Source: Alphaproteobacteria bacterium (lineage in GTDB: Bacteria > Pseudomonadota > Alphaproteobacteria > JALRGP01). Taken from it: DNA of 14,164 nucleotides. This document shows positions 1 through 6,358 of this stretch, piece after piece (position 1 is the first letter of the stretch; the number at the start of each line of letters is the position of its first letter). Location of the stretch: assembly GCA_023259685.1 (NCBI GenBank), contig JALRGP010000015.1, forward strand, positions 1 to 14,164. The letters are read 5' to 3'. The translations under genes and the position numbers were made by a program. The notes under the pieces were generated by a model, which made no database searches, was not told where the DNA came from, and saw only the letters and a program-made list of their open reading frames with translations.

Positions 1-4
1 CTTA

Positions 5-430
5 TCATCCCAAAACCTTTTTCATATAATAGCGTTTATGGCCTTTGGGGCAGTCGTCAAGAACACTAAAAATCTCATAGCCGTGCTTGCAATAGAAATC
101 TTTAGCTTGGTGATTAAATGTATCTAAATGGCTCATCTTGGCCCCTATAGCCCTAGCATCAGCTTCAACCTGATTAAGTAATAAGGTGCCTAATCCTTTG
201 AGCCTATGACTTTCTTCCACAAAAAGTACGTTAATAGCCAAACATTCGCCTAGATAAAAACAACTTCTAATACCGGCAATAATTAAGCCGTTTTCTTTGA
301 TAACATAATCTTTCAAAATTTCTGTATCGCCATGAAATGAAACTTGCTGGGCAACAAAGGAATTGACCTTATCATTGAGCGTTTCTGCTTCTTCGTTTGT
401 AGCGTGAGATAATTTGTAATCCGCAATCAT
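5..430 (-). CDS. GNAT family N-acetyltransferase
   Basis: A 141-residue protein with a complete GNAT (acetyl-CoA-dependent N-acetyltransferase) fold. The core strand INVLFVEESHR runs into the acetyl-CoA pyrophosphate loop RLKGLG at residues 76-81 (pattern RxxGxG), followed by a helix. The C-terminal part has the FYCKHGYEIF strand-turn and a PKGHKRYYMKK tail typical of small cytosolic GNATs. The substrate cannot be read from sequence; small-molecule or protein amines are both possible. The ATG at 428-430 overlaps the stop of the upstream phosphotransferase gene in an ATGA junction, so the two are probably translationally coupled and co-transcribed. A resistance-type role is only suggested by that partner. 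The stop lies four bases from the window edge, so the gene is complete. Confidence 0.88.
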   Translation of the reverse strand: MIADYKLSHATNEEAETLNDKVNSFVAQQVSFHGDTEILKDYVIKENGLIIAGIRSCFYLGECLAINVLFVEESHRLKGLGTLLLNQVEADARAIGAKMSHLDTFNHQAKDFYCKHGYEIFSVLDDCPKGHKRYYMKKVLG

Positions 431-1446
431 ATCGCCTCCCTCATTCTGTCCGCCTGATACGCTCTCTCTATTGCACCATTCGGCAGAAAAACAGGCTGCA
501 AGTGTTCAAAGCATTGCATGCGAGCGTCACCACCTTCATCAGACAGAAAGATGTATTCGAGGTAGTCGCCGATGTCTTGGATGACACGTTCGAAGCGGTA
601 ATAGGCGAGCACATCCTGATTGATTTCTGTTTGGCCATAACCTTTATAAAAACGAGATTCTTCTTCGGTGGCTGTCAGGCCACTATCCCAAATACCAGCG
701 CCAATAAACATCAGGTCTCGCTCGATGGGGGCAAAGATGAGCGTATCCCAGTCCACAATATAAAGGGTGTCTTTTTGATCAACAATTAGGTTCCATCCGT
801 GGATATCTCCGTGACATAAAACATAAGTAAGAGGCTGTTTTTTGATCGTGATTGCAAGCTCTTCAGCGTGTTCCACAAGTTTAAGGATTTCGCCCTTTTT
901 GGTTTTCAGAAACAGCGCCATTTTTACAGCAACAGGCTCTTTAAACACCTCATTGTCAATGCGCCCAAGAAATGATTTGACGGTTTCTCGCCATTTGGAA
1001 GAGAACGTCTCCCTTGGGACATCTTTTGTGATGGATACCGGAATATCAAGTGTATGAAGATTTTGAATGGCCGTTCCAAATTGAGTCCAATGATCCTTGG
1101 ATAATTTGACTTCTACGCCTTGATGGCCTTCCACATAAGGGTACAAAACGACTTTAAAGGCACCAAGGTTTACCCACAATTGTCCTGTCTTGGTTACAAG
1201 AGGAGGAATGAGGTATTTCATACCAAGATCAACCAAATATTTTGGAATTGATACGGAGGCTTCTAAAAACTCACTACTTCTTAATTTGAGGAAATAATCC
1301 GTTTGGTTGCTTGTTGTAATGCGATAAACAGCCGTGTTAACATCTGCTCCAAGAGGTAAAAACGTTATTTTCTCGATAGTCAAGCCATACGCACCCTGTA
1401 AACACGCAATGATGTCTTCGTCGTTAAGGTCAGGTTCAGTTAGCAT
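427..1446 (-). CDS. APH(9)-like aminoglycoside/spectinomycin phosphotransferase
   Basis: A 339-residue protein-kinase-like small-molecule phosphotransferase, cytosolic. FLKL near residues 52-55 carries the likely ATP-binding lysine. The catalytic loop HGDIHGWN is at 212-219 (catalytic Asp214, metal-binding Asn219) and the Mg-binding DWD at 232-234, followed by an APIERDLMFIG segment. From memory, this segment, KWRETVKSF (151-159) and the FYKGYG/YYRFER region match APH(9)-Ia of Legionella, the spectinomycin kinase (about 331 residues), better than APH(3') or homoserine kinase; no search was run. AAAGG lies close upstream of the ATG, and a stop just upstream in frame excludes a longer start. 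It overlaps the downstream acetyltransferase by 4 bases. Its base composition is richer in GC than the rest of the window, suggesting transfer. Actual resistance is unproven. Confidence 0.85.
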   Translation of the reverse strand: MLTEPDLNDEDIIACLQGAYGLTIEKITFLPLGADVNTAVYRITTSNQTDYFLKLRSSEFLEASVSIPKYLVDLGMKYLIPPLVTKTGQLWVNLGAFKVVLYPYVEGHQGVEVKLSKDHWTQFGTAIQNLHTLDIPVSITKDVPRETFSSKWRETVKSFLGRIDNEVFKEPVAVKMALFLKTKKGEILKLVEHAEELAITIKKQPLTYVLCHGDIHGWNLIVDQKDTLYIVDWDTLIFAPIERDLMFIGAGIWDSGLTATEEESRFYKGYGQTEINQDVLAYYRFERVIQDIGDYLEYIFLSDEGGDARMQCFEHLQPVFLPNGAIERAYQADRMREAI

Positions 1447-1471
1447 GGCCTTTGTACCCCAATATCATCAC

Positions 1472-1693
1472 TCATGCTGTCCTCGAATAAATATTGTTTT
1501 TAAACAGGGTCTCAAACCCAAGTTTTTGATAGACTCCAAGCCCTGAATCAGAAGATTCCAAAAAGCAATGAAGAGCGCCTAATTTTTTGGCTTCGAATAG
1601 CACGTAACGCATGAGATGTGTTGCATATCCTTCAGAACGCCACCATTCTTGATCATTTGCCGTACCTTCGTAGACGGTGAGAAAAGTTATTCC
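1472..1693 (-). pseudogene. 3' remnant of a second GNAT acetyltransferase
   Basis: Reading the minus strand from a TGA at 1694-1696 gives 73 open codons ending in TGA at 1472-1474. They contain EGYATHLMRYVLFEAKKLGA, the acetyl-CoA loop and following helix of a GNAT, then VYQKLGFETLF, the usual C-terminal strand pair. The N-terminal half (substrate side and first strands) is absent: upstream in this frame is a stop and then the 3' end of tRNA-Ser. No start codon is present in a sensible place, so I read it as a truncated gene and not a small intact one. It ends 26 bases before the phosphotransferase start and lies in the same orientation, so it may once have been the first gene of a GNAT-APH-GNAT cassette. 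Confidence 0.75.
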
Positions 1694-1702
1694 TCAAAAA
1701 TC

Positions 1703-1795
1703 TGGCGGAGAGTGAGGGATTCGAACCCTCGATACGCCTTGACAGCGTATAACGGTTTAGCAAACCGGCGCCTTCAGCCACTCGGCCAACTCTCC
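1703..1795 (-). tRNA. tRNA-Ser (anticodon GCU), CCA encoded
   Basis: The reverse complement starts GGAGAGTTGGCCGAGTGG (acceptor strand plus D-arm) and ends with the T-arm GGGTTCGAATCCC, acceptor strand CTCTCC, discriminator G and an encoded CCA. The anticodon arm is CCGGT-TTGCTAA-ACCGG, giving anticodon GCU for AGC/AGU serine codons. The long variable arm confirms a class II serine tRNA; length is 93 nt with CCA. It lies 6 bases downstream of the other tRNA-Ser in the same orientation, so both probably come from one precursor. A run of five T follows the CCA almost directly and may help end transcription. Confidence 0.97.
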
Positions 1796-1801
1796 AAATA
1801 A

Positions 1802-1891
1802 TGGCGGATGGGGTGGGATTCGAACCCACGAAGGAGTCGCCCCCTTGCCGGTTTTCAAGACCGGTGCCTTCAACCGCTCGGCCACCCATCC
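1802..1891 (-). tRNA. tRNA-Ser (anticodon UGA), CCA encoded
   Basis: The reverse complement starts GGATGGGTGGCCGAGCGG and ends with T-arm GGGTTCGAATCCC, CCATCC, discriminator G and encoded CCA; 90 nt. The anticodon arm CCGGT-CTTGAAA-ACCGG gives anticodon UGA, reading UCA and other UCN codons. The long GC-rich variable arm (around AAGGGGGCGACTCCTT) marks a class II serine tRNA. It is first of the tandem pair. A hairpin terminator lies only 7 bases upstream, so its promoter would have to sit in the 3' part of the Bax-inhibitor gene or rely on read-through. Confidence 0.97.
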
Positions 1892-1898
1892 AAATTTT

Positions 1899-1922
1899 AA
1901 AAAGGCAGAGAGATGCCTTTTT
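1899..1922 (-). terminator. Rho-independent terminator, palindromic, after the BI-1 gene
   Basis: The + strand reads AAAAAGGCA-GAGAGA-TGCCTTTTT: a 9-bp perfect stem with a 6-base loop. On the minus strand the stem ends in a T-run directly after the BI-1 stop codon (1929-1931). The A/T arms make it usable in both directions. It separates the BI-1 gene from the tRNA-Ser pair. Confidence 0.8.
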
Positions 1923-1928
1923 AATAAT

Positions 1929-2630
1929 TTACTTGCGATCTCCAAAAAGATGGAGTAATCGTATAAAGATGTTAATGAAATCCATATACAAATTTAAAGC
2001 CCCTAAAATGGCTTTTTTGTGCATGACTTCTGAATCTCCACCTTCGTAGTACATCCGTCGGATCATATGAACATCATATGCCGTCAGACCTGTAAACATT
2101 ATAACAGCTAAAATGGAAATGACAAAATGAGTTGCAGAACTTTTCATAAATATATTAATCAAACTTGCAATCATAATTCCAACCAATCCCATAAACAGGA
2201 ATGATCCAAAATTTGTTAAATCTTTACGGGTTGTATGGCCATAAAATGCCATTAAACCGAACAATCCTGACGTAGAAAAAAATATCCTTGCGATACTTGA
2301 CCCCGTGTAAAGGGCAAAAATATACGATAAAGATACTCCCAACAAACCAGAATACGTCCAAAATAATATTTGTGCGGTTGAGGCTGATAAACGTTGAATG
2401 CCAAAGCTCAAAAATAAAACAATACCAATAGGAGCAATCATCACAAAAGTTCCTAAACCTGAATAATGTATTTTTGCAAATAATTCAGGTGAACTCACAA
2501 CAGCAAATGCTGTTACACCTGTCAACAACAACCCCAAAGCCATGTACAAGAAAACTTTGACCATGTACGCGCGAAGACCCACATCATGCTGCACTTTTGC
2601 GCCGTGCGAGCGTGCATTTATAATATCCAT
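1929..2630 (-). CDS. Bax inhibitor-1/YccA family inner-membrane protein
   Basis: A 233-residue protein made almost entirely of hydrophobic segments. I count seven, near residues 24-45, 58-77, 87-108, 113-131, 141-162, 168-187 and 209-229. This is the topology and length of the BI-1/TMBIM family (E. coli YccA/YbhL group). The family features GLRAYMVKVFLYMALGLLLTG at the start and the LTAYDVHMIRRMY segment (182-194) with its conserved acidic residue are present. E. coli YccA interacts with the FtsH protease, and other members conduct protons or calcium; which applies here is unknown. The ATG has only a weak Shine-Dalgarno match. It lies 54 bases downstream of accC on the same strand, with a TATGAT-like -10 in the gap, so it may be expressed both from accBC read-through and from its own promoter. 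Confidence 0.9.
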   Translation of the reverse strand: MDIINARSHGAKVQHDVGLRAYMVKVFLYMALGLLLTGVTAFAVVSSPELFAKIHYSGLGTFVMIAPIGIVLFLSFGIQRLSASTAQILFWTYSGLLGVSLSYIFALYTGSSIARIFFSTSGLFGLMAFYGHTTRKDLTNFGSFLFMGLVGIMIASLINIFMKSSATHFVISILAVIMFTGLTAYDVHMIRRMYYEGGDSEVMHKKAILGALNLYMDFINIFIRLLHLFGDRK

Positions 2631-2684
2631 GACAATTTTCTATTTAAACTCCCTATAGTTATCATAGCATAATTTAAATAAATT

Positions 2685-4028
2685 CTAAGGTAGATTTTTT
2701 TCAAGCCAATGAATAGTATAGTCACCTGTTTGAACGTCCTCCTTGGACAGCAACCACTGGTGAAGAGGAATTGTTGTTTTGATACCGTCAATCACGTATT
2801 CACGCAAGGCACGCTCCATTATACTCAACGCTTCTGGCCGGTCCACGCCGTAGGTGATTAACTTGGACACTAAGCTGTCGTAATGGGGGGGGACTAAATA
2901 TCCATTATACACGTGACTATCAACACGAACCCCCAATCCTCCAGGAGCATGGTATGTTGTGATTTTTCCAGGAGATGGCATAAAATTATGAGGATCTTCT
3001 GCGTTAATGCGGCATTCAATGGCGTGTCCCCGTATAACTACATCATCTTGTAAAAACGACAAAGGTCGACCACTTGCAACAAATAGCTGTTCTTTCACCA
3101 GGTCAATGCCGGTAATCATTTCGGTAATGGTGTGCTCAACCTGCAGACGTGTATTCATTTCCATAAAGAAAAACTCACCATTTTCATATAAAAATTCTAA
3201 GGTTCCAACACCTCTGTACCCAAGCTTTTTAATAGCTTTTTGAACTGTTGACATTAACGCTTCACGTTCTTTACTTGATAATGCGGGTGAAGGGGCCTCT
3301 TCAAAAACTTTTTGATGGCGTCTTTGCAATGAACAATCGCGTTCTCCCAAACACACAACGTTTCCATGATGATCGGCAATAATTTGCACCTCAATATGGC
3401 GAGGTTGTTTTAGATATCTTTCCATGTAAATGCCGTCATTTCCGAAATTCGCCTTCGCTTCAACGCGTGCTAGCTTCATATTTAATAATAATTCTTCATT
3501 ATTATGTGCAACTTTCATCCCTTTTCCGCCGCCCCCCGATGTGGCCTTAATCAAAATTGGATAACCAATTAATTGGGCTTGCGCAAGAGCGTCTTCTTCA
3601 GTCGTGATACCGTTTGGTGTGCCGGGAACAACAGGAATACCCAATCCTATCATTGTTTGTTTGGCACTAATTTTATCACCCATAATTTGAATATGGTAGG
3701 GAGACGGACCAATAAAGGTCATACCATGATCTTCAACCATTTTGGCAAAATCTACATTTTCTGATAAAAATCCAACTCCTGGGTGAATGGCATCAGTATT
3801 GGTGATATCTGCAGCGCTGAGTATAGATAAAATATTTAAGTAACTGTCTTTTGATGATGGCCCTCCAATGCAAACACTTTCATCAGCTAATAAGACATGT
3901 TTTGAATAGGTGTCTGCTGTGGAGTGAACAGCAACGGTTTTAATACCAAGCTCACGGCATGCGCGCATAATACGCAATGCAATTTCGCCTCTATTGGCAA
4001 TTAAAATTTTGGAAAAAGGTGGATTCAT
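2685..4028 (-). CDS. accC: Biotin carboxylase subunit of acetyl-CoA carboxylase
   Basis: A 447-residue, full-length AccC. It carboxylates biotin on AccB with ATP and bicarbonate, the first half of malonyl-CoA synthesis. Domains in order: N-terminal biotin-carboxylase fold (KILIANRGEIALRI, 7-20), ATP-grasp with the glycine-rich loop GGGGKGM (165-171) and ERDCSLQRRHQK (229-240), catalytic EMNTRLQVEH (290-299), then the C-terminal domain with the SPGKI and RVDSH elements. Lys119 and Lys161 match the ATP-contacting lysines. Two departures from the usual sequence: HPGVGFLSEN at 82-91, where Tyr is nearly always found in place of Val85, and Thr300 after QVEH where Pro is usual. The start overlaps the accB stop by 4 bases (ATGA), so the two are translationally coupled. 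A run of eight C lies within codons for VPPHYDS. Confidence 0.97.
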   Translation of the reverse strand: MNPPFSKILIANRGEIALRIMRACRELGIKTVAVHSTADTYSKHVLLADESVCIGGPSSKDSYLNILSILSAADITNTDAIHPGVGFLSENVDFAKMVEDHGMTFIGPSPYHIQIMGDKISAKQTMIGLGIPVVPGTPNGITTEEDALAQAQLIGYPILIKATSGGGGKGMKVAHNNEELLLNMKLARVEAKANFGNDGIYMERYLKQPRHIEVQIIADHHGNVVCLGERDCSLQRRHQKVFEEAPSPALSSKEREALMSTVQKAIKKLGYRGVGTLEFLYENGEFFFMEMNTRLQVEHTITEMITGIDLVKEQLFVASGRPLSFLQDDVVIRGHAIECRINAEDPHNFMPSPGKITTYHAPGGLGVRVDSHVYNGYLVPPHYDSLVSKLITYGVDRPEALSIMERALREYVIDGIKTTIPLHQWLLSKEDVQTGDYTIHWLEKNLP

Positions 4029-4465
4029 GATAACTCGAACAGAGGTGTTCCAAACTCTACAGGTTGACCGTCTTGAGCCAAAATATTAATAATTTTCCCA
4101 GATTTAGGAGATTTAATTTGATTCATGACCTTCATAGCTTCAATAATAATAATGTTTTGTCCTTCCTGAACATGATCACCAACACGTACAAAGGGTTCTG
4201 ATGCGGGGTCCGGAGCAAGATAGGCCGTTCCAACCATGGGAGAATCAATTGTATTTTTACCAGATTGTGCCGGATGAGCAGATTTAGATGTATCTTGAGA
4301 TAATGATATGGCAGAAGGCTGAGATGAATGGATAACAGTATTCTCTTTTTTAACACGAATACAACGTCCTTGATCTTGGTATTCGATTTCAGTAAGATGC
4401 GTTTTATTTAAAATATCAGCAAGACGTTCAACCGCTTTTTCATCGATAATAAAAAGTTTGCTCAT
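4025..4465 (-). CDS. accB: Biotin carboxyl carrier protein of acetyl-CoA carboxylase
   Basis: A 146-residue BCCP. The C-terminal biotinyl domain starts about residue 74 (DSPMVGTAYLAP) and carries the biotin-accepting site EAMKVMNQI, with Lys112 modified by biotin ligase. The N-terminal ~35 residues form the helix-strand region that binds AccC. A Ser/Gln/Pro linker (about 45-72) joins them, though it lacks the long Ala-Pro stretch of E. coli. It carries carboxyl groups from AccC to the AccAD transferase, whose genes are not in the window. The SD AGGG sits four bases ahead of the ATG. A sigma-70-like promoter lies about 30 bases upstream, and accC follows by a 4-base overlap, giving an accBC operon possibly running into the BI-1 gene. 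Confidence 0.96.
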   Translation of the reverse strand: MSKLFIIDEKAVERLADILNKTHLTEIEYQDQGRCIRVKKENTVIHSSQPSAISLSQDTSKSAHPAQSGKNTIDSPMVGTAYLAPDPASEPFVRVGDHVQEGQNIIIIEAMKVMNQIKSPKSGKIINILAQDGQPVEFGTPLFELS

Positions 4466-4493
4466 GAGCCCTACAATAGTTCTAGTCTAGGAT

Positions 4494-4522
4494 AGAGTAA
4501 CTTTTATCATGATTTTGATCAA
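4494..4522 (-). promoter_or_regulatory. Probable sigma-70 promoter of accBC
   Basis: On the minus strand, TTGATC (4517-4522) and TACTCT (4494-4499) are separated by exactly 17 bases, resembling TTGACA-N17-TATAAT at 4 and 4 positions. A start about 7 bases downstream would give a leader of roughly 20 bases to the accB ATG at 4465. Prediction by eye only. Confidence 0.5.
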
Positions 4523-4524
4523 CT

Positions 4525-4542
4525 ACCTCATCCTGCTGAGGT
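4525..4542. promoter_or_regulatory. Inverted repeat in the accBC / rpmF-plsX divergent region
   Basis: ACCTCA (4525-4530) and TGAGGT (4537-4542) are perfect 6-base arms around TCCTGC. It sits directly upstream of the accB -35 box and upstream of the rpmF leader, so it could be an operator for a regulator of both lipid operons or a small RNA hairpin. It is GC-rich in a surrounding AT-rich spacer. No regulator can be assigned. Confidence 0.3.
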
Positions 4543-4605
4543 GAAATTTTTAGATTTTTAAATTTTATATTATGATTAAAAATATGGATATAAAAAATTA
4601 ATCAC

Positions 4606-4824
4606 ATGGCTGTTCCAAAGAAAAAAACGTCTAAATCACGTCGTGATATGCGTAGATCTCATCACAAATTATCTCCTGTGCAAGCATCAGAATGTTCAAA
4701 TTGTGGATCGTACAAATTACCTCATCACCTATGTGAAAGTTGTGGTCATTATAATGGTCGTTTAATTGTATCTCAAAAAAATGAGACAAAAGATGATCAA
4801 AATGAGGATTATGGCAACTTATAG
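4606..4824 (+). CDS. rpmF: 50S ribosomal protein L32
   Basis: A 72-residue L32, a structural protein of the large ribosomal subunit. It begins MAVPKKKTSKSRRDMRRSHH, the hallmark N-terminus. It keeps a four-cysteine zinc-ribbon arrangement, Cys30/Cys33 and Cys43/Cys46 (ECSNCG and LCESCG). The acidic C-terminal tail (about 58-72, rich in Asp, Asn and Glu) makes it longer than the usual 56-63 residues. There is no clear Shine-Dalgarno before the ATG; the leader is almost pure A/T, with TATATT/TATTAT at 4566-4573 a possible -10. It overlaps plsX by 14 bases, the conserved rpmF-plsX arrangement. Confidence 0.97.
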   Translation: MAVPKKKTSKSRRDMRRSHHKLSPVQASECSNCGSYKLPHHLCESCGHYNGRLIVSQKNETKDDQNEDYGNL

Positions 4825-5836
4825 AATTGCAATTGACGGCATGGGGGGGGATCACGCTCCCCATTCCGTCATTAAAGGAATTGATCTCTTTTTAAGCAGT
4901 AATGACAGTAAAGACCATAATCATTTTTTAATCTTTGGAAGTCAAAAGGAATTGCATCCTTTAATTCAACAAACAAAGTATCTGAAAAAGTGTTATGATA
5001 TCATTCATTGCGATCAAATTGTCGAAAACCATACAAAACCATTAAATGCATTGAGATCGTTTAGAGAATCAAGTATGGCTCGTGCTGTAAAAGCCGTTCA
5101 AGAAGGTGAAGCTGATGCTGTTATTTCTTCTGGTAACACTGGAGCGTATATGGCATTTTCAAAAGTTATTCTTAAGACATTTTCATTCATTGATCGCCCG
5201 GCTATTCCAGCCGTCATCCCAAGCGTCAAAGGTTTTACTGTGATGCTGGATTTGGGGGCGAATATTGAATGCAACTCTCAAAATTTAGTTCAATTTGCTG
5301 TCTTAGGCCATATTTATGCTCAGGAATATCTTAAAATGGATAAACCGCGCATTGGTTTATTAAATATTGGCGTTGAAGATATCAAAGGACATGTTGTTTT
5401 GCAGGAAACTTCTGACTTTTTGTCAACAATGTCGGGTCTTAATTATATTGGTTTTGTTGAGGGTAATGATATTACTAATGGCAATGTTGATGTTGTTGTA
5501 ACGGATGGTTTTACTGGAAATGTAGCACTCAAATCTATTGAGGGAACGGCTCATTTGATTACCCATTTTATGAAAGAGTCCGTTTTGGCATCGTGGAGAG
5601 GAAAAATTGGATATACAATCGCCAAGCCTGCTTTTGATTCTTTTAAAAAGAAATCAAACCCTAGTCTATATAATGGAGCTGTTTTTTTAGGTCTTAAAAA
5701 AATTGCCGTTAAAAGTCATGGGGGTGCCAGTGATATTGGTTTTGCTTCAGCTGTACGAGTCACCACCGATATGCTAAAAAGACATTTAACTGAAAAAATT
5801 GAACAGTGTGACTATTTTAAGGAGCTTATTTTTTAG
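4811..5836 (+). CDS. plsX: Phosphate acyltransferase PlsX
   Basis: A 341-residue acyl-ACP:phosphate acyltransferase. It makes acyl-phosphate, the donor for PlsY in phospholipid synthesis, at the cytoplasmic face of the membrane. Family signatures include IAIDGMGGDHAP at the N-terminus, ALRSFRESSMARAVKAVQEG, SSGNTGAYMA, LDLGANIECN, LLNIGVEDIKG and the glycine-rich VVTDGFTGNVALKSIEG; length is normal. I chose the ATG at 4811 (MATYRIAIDG) over the in-frame ATG at 4766 because family members start there and GAGGA lies just before it; the longer form adds 15 unlikely residues inside rpmF. The start overlaps rpmF by 14 bases. The DGMGGD codons create a run of eight G at 4843-4850. fabH, which normally follows, is missing; transposon debris comes next. 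Confidence 0.96.
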   Translation: MATYRIAIDGMGGDHAPHSVIKGIDLFLSSNDSKDHNHFLIFGSQKELHPLIQQTKYLKKCYDIIHCDQIVENHTKPLNALRSFRESSMARAVKAVQEGEADAVISSGNTGAYMAFSKVILKTFSFIDRPAIPAVIPSVKGFTVMLDLGANIECNSQNLVQFAVLGHIYAQEYLKMDKPRIGLLNIGVEDIKGHVVLQETSDFLSTMSGLNYIGFVEGNDITNGNVDVVVTDGFTGNVALKSIEGTAHLITHFMKESVLASWRGKIGYTIAKPAFDSFKKKSNPSLYNGAVFLGLKKIAVKSHGGASDIGFASAVRVTTDMLKRHLTEKIEQCDYFKELIF

Positions 5837-5909
5837 CTTGCCATATGACCATGTGTTGTTAATATAAAAAATTCCTATCATATACTGAAAATCATTGAAA
5901 ATTCCACAC

Positions 5910-6356
5910 AGTCAATAACAGCTTCAAGAACACGCATCAATGTGTTTGATTCTATTCATTTAAAAACGATAAGTTTTGATAGTTTGGGAGTACAAAACAA
6001 TTGATTCTGATGCAATTTGTGAGTATTTTGAGCCTCTACGCACAAAATATCCAGGACATAGAAAAATTCACTTGACTTTAGACCAAAGCCCCTATCATAA
6101 ATCGGAAAAAACAAGACAAACAGCAGAGAAATTGAATATTTTTTACCTGCTTACAGTCCAAAATTGAATCCAATAGAAAGACTTTGGAAAGTCATGCAGA
6201 ACACGTGCGACATAATGTTTTTTTTCGAATCTGCTCAAATATTTAAGACGAAAAAATTATGGCATTTTTAAATCAAACTTGGCCAGAAATTTCTTCACAT
6301 ATGAATAGCCGTATCAACGATAACTTTAGCGTGGTTAAAACCGAATCTTCAAGTTA
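5910..6356 (+). pseudogene. Degraded IS630-type DDE transposase, catalytic C-terminal part
   Basis: Pieces of one protein appear in alternating frames. First ITASRTRINVFDSIHLKT (from about 5910); after a shift, EYKTIDSDAICEYFEPLR and HLTLDQSPYHKS (in the stretch 5976-6167); after another, YLPAYSPKLNPIERLWKVM; then EHVRHNVFF, ESAQIF and DEKIMAFLNQTWPEISSHMNSRIND, again in switching frames, ending at TAA 6354-6356. The LDQ aspartate and NPIE glutamate are the second and third acids of the IS630/Tc1 DDE triad. The N-terminal DNA-binding part and first aspartate are missing. At least four frameshifts are needed, one beside a run of eight T near 6214-6223. It cannot make transposase. Terminal inverted repeats were not found. 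Confidence 0.85.
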
Positions 6357-6358
6357 AT

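Noticed and set aside
502..1057. Plus-strand open frames opposite the phosphotransferase gene
   Set aside because: No ribosome binding sites and no protein-like features; the minus strand carries the complete kinase with all motifs.
1616..2049. Several open frames of 60-80 codons overlapping the tRNA-Ser genes on both strands
   Set aside because: They run through two unmistakable tRNA genes; the frames are by-products of tRNA sequence.
4766..4810. Longer plsX start at 4766
   Set aside because: Adds 15 residues inside rpmF that do not belong to PlsX; the ATG at 4811 has GAGGA upstream and starts at the family N-terminus.
5837..6356. Sequencing or assembly error as the cause of the frameshifts
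   Set aside because: The neighbouring long genes (plsX, accC, trkA, peptidase) are all intact, including across homopolymers, and the transposase also lacks its N-terminal half, so real decay is more likely.
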